DNA of 64,000 bases from Bryum argenteum (taxonomy: Eukaryota; Streptophyta; Bryopsida; Bryales; Bryaceae), in NCBI GenBank assembly GCA_037043015.1, contig CM073322.1, positions 10,861,601 to 10,925,600 on the forward strand, written 5' to 3'. The notes under the pieces are model-generated. The model did not search any database. It was not told where the DNA came from and saw only the letters and a list, made by a program, of their open reading frames with translations. The position numbers and the translations under genes are program-made. Below, in pieces: positions 21,540 to 32,058 of the stretch. Each line of letters begins with the position of its first letter. Within the stretch, counting starts at the first letter, position 1.

Positions 21540-21800
21540 AGCTTAGATTGGTGAACCACTATTAGTAGAGTGGTCTAAAATGGAGAAACTCTCATTATGG
21601 AGTTGCTTCCATCATGGAGCTCTAGTTATCTCACTCAGAGGTACATAATAGCTTCATCATACAATACTACTATGTACTTAGTGCAAACATTGTAGGGAGT
21701 CATTTTACAGCACCATTTTAGGAAACCCTATATTTTCAACTTCAAAATTTCGTAACTCATTGTAGAAGAGTCCAAAAATGATGATTTCACTTGCTCTATC
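21540..21800 (+). repeat. dispersed repeat, copy 2
   Basis: This copy is collinear with 740-1010, including GGTACATAATAGCTTC near 21650, AACATTGTAGGG near 21690 and TTGTAGAAGAGTCCAAAA near 21760. A third, shorter copy lies at 20150-20290. The segment is non-coding. Confidence 0.7.
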
Positions 21801-22551
21801 TTCCTATTAATTTTTCACATGCACAAAATTGCTTGCAGCAGTAACATCCCTAAAGATTTCCCATGCAGAAAATTGAGCCTATATTCAATTCTTTTAGAAT
21901 ACCACACTTGTTCTGTGAAGCATCAAAAATTCAGGTCCTTTTCTGTTGATATGTGGAGTAATCGAACAGGCCACACAACTGCCTCGATCCCCATTACAAT
22001 TGCCTTGTTCCAATAGACAAGAATTTTTCCTTCCTGCTAATTGCGTTTCTTCTATTGCTAAGTCATCAGTTAGATTGAATGCCTGGTAGTGGTGAGTGTG
22101 GCACAAAGGCCTCAAGAAAAGCCCTTGCGTCGCGAACATTACTGGCTTTGTACTTCTTGCGACATATCTTGATTTTGTTAAAGTGGCTGTTTAGGGAGGA
22201 AGGATGATGACTTGAAAGTAGAAAGTGAGTTGAGGAAGAAAAATGAATGTAGCTTACGGAATAAAGAACATTTGAAATATTTGAAGAAAGAAACGAAACA
22301 AGTGATCACTTGACTCCATTTCAAAACAGCAAGGCAGTAGTGCCAAGTCAACAAAATTGAGGCACACAGGAGTTGAAGGCCAAATGACTTCATCACCCCA
22401 AAAAGCGCAGCATCTCTGATTCTCAGACTCTGCGGCAGTCCACCGACACAGCACAGAGAATGAATCTATTTCTGCGGAAGCAAGGAGCAATCCAGACCAG
22501 ATCATGGACTACCAAGCATTCAATAGGAGGTATCCAATAAGAGGGCGTTGA

Positions 22552-24723
22552 TTAGAAAGGCAAGCATAGGCATCTCCGGGGCATCTTCCCTGTAGTTCGA
22601 ATTCGATGAGCAATCTCCTCGGCCTTCACAACCTCCTCGGCTCTGCGTGCCTCCATAGCCGCCCTCTTCTCCTGCGCCTTGCAGTGCGCACTAGCCACCG
22701 CGTTCTTCATCTTCTCGAAGTGCTTCGCCCTCTTCTTGTCCAAGTGCTCCTGCCACCAACCCCATGATAGCCATGTCCATCAGATTAGAACAGGTACTTA
22801 TCCATTCGTGCCATCACAGATTTGATGCAGCAAAGGCCCTCGTAGACGACGACGAGCTTCAAACTTATATATTATGCAAGTATCCTACAAGTCAAGTGCA
22901 TCCAGCACCCGGGACCGATGCTCTCATTTGACAAAAGAATTCGAATTCGACCCTAGCTAGGCTAGTGTGACATTTTTGACAATTTCTGAACAATGCTCAA
23001 TGCAGGATTAAGCATTAAGCACGTACTGGTCAAGCAAGATTTCAAGCATTGGGTTAATGTGCTCGGTGTGCGGTGGATTGTAACATTGAATCTCTCTGAG
23101 CCTGTAGTCTGTAAGATCATCACGTAAATGTGAGAATCATACAGCCTGAAGTGAAGTCAGGTACCTGGGCCTTGCTCATGCGACCTTCCGCTTTGGCCTT
23201 CTTCAAATTCTCCCACGCCGTAATCTTTGCCTCATCTCTTGTATATCTGTGAAAGCAATTCATTTATTAAGACTACAAACTAGCTCACATCATAAAATAA
23301 TATGCTTGGTAACTCTGAGAATGTGACACTTTCCCTGAAGGTGAAGGAGCTCAACTAAGACTTGCATGTATGGTACTGTATTAATTACCGGTTGTGTGCT
23401 TTGGCCTTGGCACCTTCTTCCCAGGCCCGGGCTCGAGACATTGTCTTCTCATGCTTGACACGAGCAAGAAGATGCTCCAGTTGGGCACCTCCAGAAACAG
23501 CGCAACTCAATCCTGCATTGGCTCGTTTCATCACACACTCTGGAAGCTGACACGCATCGCGGTTGGCCAGAACTAATGGCAGGGGAGCAACTTCACCGAT
23601 CTGGCTACCTTGGTGCTGCTGGTACGACGACGACAGCAGCCCCGGTTCACTCGACTCATAGAGCCCTGAATAGACATTCAGCAGCATACATTGACAATCG
23701 TAGATTTCAAGGAGTATATATACGTGGGCTGAGTTCGAAGGTTGTTGACCTGATTGCGATGGCGCAGAGATTGTGAGAAGAAACTGCGACCCTGGATGCG
23801 ATGCAGAAGTCAGCACTGTATGATGCTCCCCCCCTCTCGACGACTGAAAGCTTGCACTCTGTAAGCTCGCACCCTGCAGTGCCCTGGATGGACTCTTTGC
23901 CGCCGTGCTGGGATCGTCAGGTGTATGTGATGTGCTCGATGAGTGCCTTGAGGCGTATGCGCTCGCTGGCTCCGCCACCGGACGAAAGTCTTCTTGTGAC
24001 TCTGCTTCACTGTCACCATCCCCTTCGTCTTCGTCTGCTCCCCATATCCAACAGCCATGATCAATCCTTATTAAACTCAAATATCATGTAACGTAGAAAG
24101 CATGTTTGCAACATGCGAGAAGGCATCTTACTCTCGCTTTCCTCTTGCTCATCGCCGTCGTTCCCATTCGTAGGCTCCTCATTTTGCGCTTCTGCGACAC
24201 ATTTGCTCAGTGTTAGCTTGGAATGAGTCTTTTCTCCCTATATGTAAAGAACAAAGCATTCTGGATCTGCGAAATTGGCGGGGCAGTTACACTTCTGCAT
24301 ACGAGCAATCTCTACGACGTAAAGTAGCACTCAAACTATGACTAGACCGTGAGAGCAATAAAGAGACAGAAGAAACACAACAGTCTCAAAAGTATAACAA
24401 CTCGTTCTATGAAAGACATTGACATCTGTCTCGAACCCCTCAACCTACCTGGAGCATGCGAACCATTGGAACCAACGTTCACATTCTTCAAAGATGATTG
24501 CACATCCGCAGCTGCAGCTCTGCCCTGCAGAGACCCAACATTGTTCTCATTACATTGCACATCTTGAAGCTCTGATCCCGAATAAAGAATGAGGACCCAC
24601 CTCTTCAGGATCATGGTGGTGGTGTACATTGTTGTTATTATCGCCAGAACCCATGTCGTTGTCCTCTTTCTTCACAGCATGGCCGTTTGAAGTTGGCAAA
24701 CTAATCTGTGCCATTACCATCAT
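22552..24723 (-). CDS. remorin family protein
   Basis: Six exons on the minus strand: 24723-24601, 24569-24449, 24191-24132, 24037-23389, 23246-23165 and 22749-22552. They join in phase to 410 residues. The last three exons encode the Remorin_C domain: ARAWEEGAKAKAHNR, YTRDEAKITAWENLKKAKAE, then HFEKMKNAVASAHCKAQEKR, a coiled coil. The C-terminus CLCLPF has the paired cysteines of a membrane anchor (RemCA) that is S-acylated in characterised remorins. The N-terminal 300 residues are acidic, Ser/Gln-rich and probably disordered. Remorins sit on the inner face of the plasma membrane in nanodomains and take part in plasmodesmal and immune control. An 84-nt segment in exon 4 (23749-23666) has GT and AG ends and a length divisible by three, so a 382-residue isoform is possible. 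The start is the first of MMVM; exact 5' exons are less sure than the domain. Confidence 0.85.
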
Positions 24724-27700
24724 TTTTGCCCAATCAATGCAACATGATCACCCTTGCACCAATCTTTTCCTTACAAGAAACCTGCAACATCAATCCGCGA
24801 CATTAAGAAAGCTGAAATCCATCAATCTTGAACCCTACTGTAACAAGGCTTTTGAATCTCGTGCAACATACCCATGGCGCTAGCGCTATCCGACCAGAAA
24901 AGGTGTGCAAGAAACTCAAGCATGATCAAACTTGTGGCGGGAACGACAGCTAGTTTAAGAAATCGATCGAAGAGTCGAAGAATGTGTTGGTGTTTGTGGT
25001 GATGATGCATTTGTTGTACTTGAGGCGGGTATGTTCCCAATCGTGCATGCATACGTCCTCCGTTAGGCTGGAGCGTGGTTAACTACCCGTAACGGTCCCA
25101 GCATCTGGTGAACACCCGTTTGGATTGGTAAGGCCCATCCCTTCCCTTATTATGGTCGGGAAAGGAAGGAGAGATGGTAGAAAGTGAGCTTCACAAAATT
25201 TCACTGTGAACTTAGCCTCTAGCGTAAGGCTGACAATATAAGTTTTGTTGTTTGTGCCACCTACTAACAATTATTGTAGATGACCTCTTCGCCTCACCTG
25301 GACCACCTCTGGTTTCAGTCTCTTCGGCTATTGATTAACTAATGATTCTTTGTAAAATCAAATTAAGGGTGTATGCTTCTCTAGCCCTCAACCACCAAGT
25401 AGACGTCAATCCTACTAGGACAATTTTCCCATCCACATGTAGCATGTATGCATATGCAATTTACACCATCATGGAGTACATGAAGATAAATCAGAACACT
25501 TGTACGCCCTCTTCACACATAGCAACAATTAAGGAGCTCACCAAGTAAAACATTCATTTAACACTTGATTTGAAACATTCATTTAACACTTGATTTGAAA
25601 CATTCATTTAACACTTGATTTTTCCAACAATGACACATATAAAATTCAAATTAGTACATTGCTAAAAGACATTTTACGCGTGCAATACATCAATACACAT
25701 GGTCTTTACAATACATATTCTCATACAATCATTATTTACTCCGTCACCTTTTGCTTCAGTCTATAACAACTTCTAAATTTTCATGTAGGCTTAAAATAAG
25801 ACCAAACATTTCATTTATAGAGACTTCGTTCTACATTTTTATAATGGTTTGAATCATCCTCACTACTTCTTAGTCTATTGTGGCGAGTTTGTTGTTCTTT
25901 ATAATACTCAAACATCATCAAAAACTTACATGTATGCCTTTCATCAAGTAGTGGCAAGTTTTCCTCGATAGACCAAAGCTCTATTTTCTATAAGCATTAT
26001 CGTTCTAATGCATTGTGTTAAGACAATTCCCTAAACCTACCTTCAATTCTTCATACAGGGCAATGGTAAGCTTGGGGTATCACTTTTTGGACACACTAAT
26101 TAGGTTATTTTTATTGAAAGCCTCCGAAGTTTGTCTAATTTAGTCATTTTAATCAAGTAAAAAGACCCTAAAATAGAAAATAAAATATCATGCACCTCAC
26201 TGAAATCAAAGTATATATGCCTATAGATTTTCTTTTAGATTTTTATTTTTTTTGGATCCATTCATAGATGAGGGAAAAAGTGCTGAATTTGGGGATTTGC
26301 AGGCATTATAGTGCACAATGAATTAATTTTTTTATTATTAAATAAATTATTTTGTATTCTATACAAGAAGATGTAGGTCATATTCAAAAATTATATTAAA
26401 ATAAAAATGGTTGATATTCCATTTGCTTGATTCAATGGATTTTAGATTATTGGGACATGACTTACTTTTTCAACTAAAAAATCAAATAAAATTACTTCAA
26501 AATATTTTTTATAATTTTTAATTTTTTTTCTTGATACATTATAAGTATAGACAACTAAAACCACATCTAATGAAGTCTTATTGTATTACAGTTTAAAAAT
26601 GAATATGTTTGTCACACCAGCATAGAGTGCAATTGTTCATGGGACAACCTTTTTGGGTACCCCAACCAGACTATCACCCTACACAAATTATACAAAAAAC
26701 TGATGTGCATTGTTTTTGTGCTATGAAGATCAACCGAATCTTGATAAAAGCCTTGAAGGATCCCCAAATCAAGGTGATTCCACATTTGGAAAAATAAAAA
26801 TAAAAATAAAAATCAATCAATCAATATATACATATATACTAACTTGTGTTCACTATTGTACCTTATTCGCAATGAAAATAGATCTTTTGAGGTGACTATT
26901 TCTTACTTGCTCACCCCAGGTCTTTGAGATAAAGACAATCTAATCTTTCCAAAGGGCAAGGCTTCTCAAAGAAAAAGACAAACTAATACCAATGATTAAC
27001 ATATATTAAGAGCTATCATAGGCTAAAAAATCTTGTGATAATTTGAATAAAGTCCCCATAGACAAAGGAACTGAAGAGAGATTTTTTAATTCAAGTTTAA
27101 TTTATGAAGCTCAATGAATCAATTTAAGCTAGATGAATAAATTAATTCACTTGTGATAATTGTAGAGAAGGTGGATGAAGTGAAGTTAGAGCATGCGGCA
27201 ACAAAAATATTGAAATAAGGTGGGAGTAGATTCGGCAAGGCAGTGGGTTATAGTTGGAGCAGGGCAGCTTCTTGAAATTGAGCAAGAGTTGGTGCCAACC
27301 TTGGCACTTACTACCATTGACGTGCCACTCGATGTGTCCCAATTCCTGGCACCCGCACTTTCCATGGGTCTCTTCAACCCTTGAACTAGTCTCCATGGAG
27401 CTAGATGCTCCTACTCTCGTCCCTTGAAAGTCGACGGCAATGGCCAAAACCCCGGGAGAGCGGCTCGAATATCAACGGCAAGGAAAGTATTAGGGTTGTG
27501 GACAAACGGGTCATATTTAGTCCCAATGTCCCACCAATCCTTCCAGGCCACTATCATTTTCCGCCACAATAGACGCAAAGTACGTTGATCCGGGAAAAGA
27601 CATGGCCCGAGACTAACCCCTCCCGCGTGGTACCAGGGCGCGCCACAAACAACAAGAAGCAAGATCTACAAGCAAGCATCTACGATCAGTGACGCCTCCG

Positions 27701-27742
27701 AGGTAGAGCCCTTGTACCAGTGACGCCTCCGAGGTAGAGCCC
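24724..27742. other. intergenic, AT-rich
   Basis: No gene is supported. It holds a three-copy 25-bp tandem repeat at 25549-25622 and very AT-rich sequence at 26080-26900. Minus ORFs at 27142-27662 have no recognised domain and may be further debris of the gypsy relic that begins at 27743. Confidence 0.5.
25549..25622. repeat. 25-bp tandem repeat, three copies
   Basis: The unit AAACATTCATTTAACACTTG plus ATTTG is repeated three times with virtually no divergence. Confidence 0.9.
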
Positions 27743-27748
27743 TTGTAC
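27687..27748. repeat. 31-bp tandem duplication
   Basis: CAGTGACGCCTCCGAGGTAG plus AGCCCTTGTAC occurs twice in a row, at the edge of the gypsy relic. Confidence 0.9.
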
Positions 27749-29220
27749 CTTCGTGCCACTCTCGACTCTGGTGCTCATTTGACATTGGCGGGTCTCATCA
27801 ACGGCATGCCTGCGACTTTAATGGTTGATTTGGAGGCAATAGACGTTTTTGTTCATCCAAAATTTTCTATAGCCAGCACAGCTACCATTGCCGCGAAAGA
27901 GGTTCCCCCGGAGGTACGCGTTTTAGACAGTTGCACGCGGATATTACAAACACCGGTCGATACAAGTGTGTAGTGGGCACTCCCTAGCTGTCGCGCCATG
28001 TCCCGAGATTTGTTGGGCAATGGGTGCAGTTTGCTTCACGTCAACCTTTTGCTATGCCCAGTGCTTATCGCTTGGCACATCTCGTGCCCATGGCGCCCCG
28101 ACACCCAGTCAACATACCTTCATGTCCCAACTGGTATTTCGCCAATCTACGAAATGGGCGGAATTTTACGTTATGGAGATTTTCAAGCTTCCGGAAGTCC
28201 CGCCGACTGCTCCTGCAGTTGTTCCTCTAGAGTATAGCGATTTGGAGGCCGCGTTTAGTGATCGAAGTAGCCTCCAATGAACTTCCTTCTCACGGTTCTT
28301 CGGACATGAAGATCGAATTCAACGAAGGCAAGGGAACCCCAAAATATGTGCATGGGGTCAATGTCACCTGGAGAGTCGGGGGAGCAGCGCCATTACCTAG
28401 ATGAGTACCTTGGGAAGGGTTGGATCCGGCAATCCCAATCCCCGGTCTCGGCCCTGATTGTGTTCGGGGAAAAAAATGACGAGACTCTGCGGGTATCTAT
28501 TGACTATAGGGACCTGAACCGCGTTACTATTCTGAACAAGTACCTGCTACTGTTAATCTCCGAGCTTACGGATCGGCTTGTTGGTCCTAGAGTATTCTCT
28601 AAGATTGACGTCCGTCAAGCATGTCATCGACTACATATGGCTGCGGGCCACGAGTACAAGACAAGGTTTAAGACCAGATACGGCCTTTACAAGTACCTCG
28701 TGATGTCGTTCGGTCTCACAAATGCCCCGGCACAATTTCAAGCCCACATGAAACGATATTTAGGGATTTACTTGACATCTTAGTCGTTACCTGGATGACA
28801 TTCTCATATTTCAGAGACCATCGAGGAGCACCGTCCTCTTGTTTGCGAGGTGTTGCGGCGGCTTCGCCAACATGGTCTCTACGCCAAGCTATCGAGATGT
28901 GATTTTCATTGTTCCTCGGTAGAGTTCTTGGACTCGATTGTCTCCGGACGCGGGCTCGAAATGTGTCTTGACAAAGTTGTTGTCTTGAAGGACTGGCATG
29001 CTCCAAAGAATCTTCGCGAGGTACAAGTGTTTTTAGGGTTCACGAATTTTATAGGCAGTTTATTGTAGACTACTCTTACATTGTAGTGCCTCTTATTCAG
29101 ATGGCCGGGAAGCACCAGCCTTTCGGGTGATCTCGAGCTGCGGCACATGTGTTCTTGGAATTACGACAACGTTTCACGAAAGCCCCAATTTTGCTTCACC
29201 CGGAATTACAAATCTACTAA
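27743..29220 (+). pseudogene. decayed Ty3/gypsy pol relic (protease to RT)
   Basis: 27743-27973 reads like a gypsy protease (LINGMPATLMVDLEAIDVFV, with the catalytic DSGA region degraded). 28346-28783 is reverse transcriptase: LDEYLGKGWIRQSQSPVSA, SIDYRDLNRVT, VFSKIDVRQACHRL and YKYLVMSFGLTNAPAQF. The catalytic YLDDILIF is present near 28790 in another frame. 28850-29068 continues with LRQHGLYAKLSRCDF and LREVQVFLGFTNF. At least three frame changes and stops make this a dead fragment. No LTRs were found. The family differs from the 6.3-12.4 kb chromovirus. Confidence 0.9.
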
Positions 29221-29595
29221 TTTTTTGATATCCTTTTTGCTTTGATTTCAATTATGTATTCAAGTAACAATACCATTCTTTCTGGTCATTGTCTTAAGTC
29301 AAAATTCCATCAAAAATAATTCAATAATCATTTAGATTTTATAATTAACAACATAACTGTTAATCGTATCCTTTCAACTAATTTGTAATAAATTCACAGA
29401 TTAAAGCTAAAATTTTAAACATAAAATTTGTCACATTAACCAACATTGGTTATATTTTCACTTTTTTCTTAGCATTGGCTCAGTGTTAGAAAACTATTTA
29501 TCCTAAGAACTCAGAGTAACAATGAATAGAAGTGAAACGCACCATCTCTAAAGCCGAGCAAATATCGGAGTCATATCGCGACAGTCATATGTATC

Positions 29596-29985
29596 CTATT
29601 GATTGCTGTTGTACCGATTGGTATTTGTAATATCCTTCGTAATAGTCTTAGTGTGGCCTCTGACTACCAACCGGAACGTTGCCTTGTGTATCAATGGGCG
29701 GAAATTAATGATTTTTCCATGTATAATAGATACCTCCCGAGTTACCGCTCTAGCTCCAATGGTGGATCTACTATAGGTGGCGAATGTACATCGGATGAAC
29801 AAAATCTCCGTCGCTCTTGAGTCTACTATTAAGGTGGTTGGGCGGTCGTTGACGAGACTTGTAAATATCAAATAGGCAGTAGGATCCACGGTGGCGCAGA
29901 TATACAACGACTCATCTTCCCATGTGCTCATGGTCATGGCTGCTTGTTTGAAGGTCTTAAGCCTTGTTGTTTGTTGTATGCTCAA
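29596..29985 (-). pseudogene. second gypsy protease-region relic, opposite orientation
   Basis: The minus frame reads ESLYICATVDPTAYLIFTSL, then VNDRPTTLIVDSRATEILFI. It aligns with the plus-strand relic at 27743 (LRATLDSGAHLTLAGLINGM, PATLMVDLEAIDVFV). It is therefore a second fragment of the same gypsy family, inserted or rearranged in the opposite direction. The active-site motif is degraded in both. Confidence 0.7.
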
Positions 29986-30688
29986 GTTCTACGCCAAGAG
30001 CACCAATCTTGACTAGAGCCGCGTCTTTCCTTGACTCCATGTATTCCGGATTTGTTGCGGAACATAATAACAATGGCTTAAAGGGATTCGTAAGGCAATT
30101 TGGCTTGGTTGTCCGCAGCTCCCAAAACTTCCTCTAGCAGTGGTACTCAGGTCGCTCGGTTGAGGTTTTGACTATTGTCGTTAACTTGCAAACGAGAGGT
30201 GCAAGTATGTGAAGTCTCAGAAGTACCGGGCCCAGGAAGTGAAAATGCCCCAAAACCTACGACCACGTGACCGCGATGCAAAGGTGGACTAACCTTACTC
30301 CCCTTGCATGGTCCAAAATCACTCGTCAATCTGTGAGGCTCATGCCATTGGACTGTTGTGTCATAACTTATGTACATACAATTTATTGTTTACAAATCTC
30401 CCCCCTTGTTTATTAGTGTTAAATGTTAAAATTTGTTAAAATGCACTAAAGTGTCCTTCATTATGATCCCCTTTGTAAACAATGATATAAATAATACTCC
30501 CATATCATATTATTTATATCTGTAAAACTTGATGAATGCATTAGATGAATTTTTGTAGTATTATATCTCATAAAAAACAAGCATCTAAAGTATATAGAGG
30601 AATTACTGTTGAGCAAGGATTACGACTTCAATAAGAAGTCAAAAGTAAGGCCGACTTCATAAATATGGTGAAGATACAATTGCCTTAA

Positions 30689-30759
30689 TCCTTAAACGCC
30701 CACCCCTTTAAAAACACTTAAAAAAACATGCCCGAGGGGCATGCTTGGGCGTTTAAGGG
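30689..30759. mobile_element. 71-bp miniature TTAA element (family A derivative)
   Basis: TTAA (30685-30688) is followed by TCCTTAAACGCCC. The element ends GGGCGTTTAAGGG followed by TTAA (30760-30763). It keeps only the two ends of family A, including the GCCCGAGGGGC palindrome seen in longer copies. Confidence 0.8.
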
Positions 30760-31009
30760 TTAAACAAGTTCATTTATTTTCAAAGTAGTGTAGGTATACT
30801 TAATCATTTGTGAGGCTTGCAATGGGTGGGGGTACTGAGAAACTCAAAACATGCTTATAAACTAGTCCAAATTAATCTACACTAATTATCTATATTTTAT
30901 TGGAGGATTTTTATTTTCCCAAGTGTTGTATTGTTTCATTTGAGTTGCATTGACAACCATTACTTTCAAGGTAGTCAAGTCAAGCCAACTAACAACTTGT
31001 AAACGTATG

Positions 31010-31116
31010 TTTCTTGTTTCGACATTATTATGTTATGACGTTTAACGTAGTTAGAACTTCAGTTTCTTGTTTCAACATTATTATGTTATGACGTTTAACG
31101 TAGCTAGAACTTCAGT
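31010..31116. repeat. 53-bp tandem duplication
   Basis: Two consecutive copies of a unit containing TTTCTTGTTTC, ATTATTATGTTATGACGTTT and AACGTAG follow each other with about two mismatches. Confidence 0.9.
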
Positions 31117-32058
31117 CGAGAGGGGAGCTGTTGTAGTAATTATGGCACTTTTGAAGGGGAAGCTATTGTTGTAATGATGGCATTTTGAACATACATGAAT
31201 CTGTTAAAAGTAACGGATAACCTGCTTCATAGTACGAATTAACAAGTCTTGTGTACTAAATATAATAATTCATAAACACTAATTAACAAGTCTTGTGTAC
31301 TAAACATAATCTACTTCTATAACATAATACTGTTCGGCGATCCTTTCTACCCACCAACGTACCAACCTACCAACATAGAAACCTACCAACCTACGAACTT
31401 ACCAACCTACCTACCTTCTTTTATGTCTTTTGGATTATGTTAAAAAAATAATATAAAAAATAATACGGTTTGAGAAATGGTAAACACGGGTTACTTTTTT
31501 GAAAGTACCATGTAAAGATTTTTCCCGTCGGGACGACGGGGACCTTACTAGTAATATATAAAAAAATATCAGGTGACTTTGATACATACAAAGATTTATG
31601 ACTAAGCAATAGTTCAATTTCATGTTTACCCCATTCACGTGCCCCTGCCCACAAAGGCTGAGAAAGAATCACAAAAGAAATGGAAAAATAGAAAGATCCG
31701 GACCGATCGGATGACGACGATCATCAGATGGGAGATTCGTGGCCGTCGATACGAGAAAGAAAAAGAAAGAAAAAAGCGCGAGAGGAAATAGCAGGGAGAC
31801 TGGGCCGGATGGGGGGAAGACGATGTCTCCGGCAGTCGCTCGTTTGGTCGCGCGCGCGAGCTCCAGAGCTTTTCAGAGGAATCACAAGCTTTCGGTTCAT
31901 TTGTTAGAAGAGACGCTTTTGACGGTTCACATACTGCCTTGCTTCTGTTGTCTAGAATAGAGAAAAAGAGGGAGAGAGAGAGAAGAGAAGTGACCCTTGA
32001 CGAGTAGCCGCAGCCGCACCGTTCTCAGGTTTCCAAGTGGGGGGATTTTGTTGCTGCC

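Larger units (their letters stand above)
19173..22551. other. intergenic; GC-rich start, then AT-rich repeats
   Basis: 19173-19620 is GC-richer, with open frames on both strands (for example 19310-19609 plus, 19244-19612 minus) that resemble nothing recognised. It may be distal promoter or an unrecognised exon. A CTTTTT microsatellite lies at 19916-19951, and dispersed repeat copies at about 20150-20290 and 21540-21800. The rest has no supported feature. Confidence 0.5.
29986..32058. other. intergenic with small repeats; 3' part is the FCA-like promoter
   Basis: It contains a 71-bp TTAA-MITE (30689-30759), a 53-bp tandem duplication (31010-31116), a spaced duplication of AATTAACAAGTCTTGTGTAC (31236-31310) and a CCAACCTA-rich microsatellite (31350-31415). 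From about 31680 the sequence becomes GC-richer, with GA-rich runs (31750-31790, 31960-31990) likely to be promoter and 5' leader of the gene starting at 32059. Confidence 0.55.

Noticed and set aside
25549-25622. Possible CRISPR-like array (25-bp repeats)
   Set aside because: The units are directly adjacent with no unique spacers and the context is eukaryotic. It is a simple tandem repeat.
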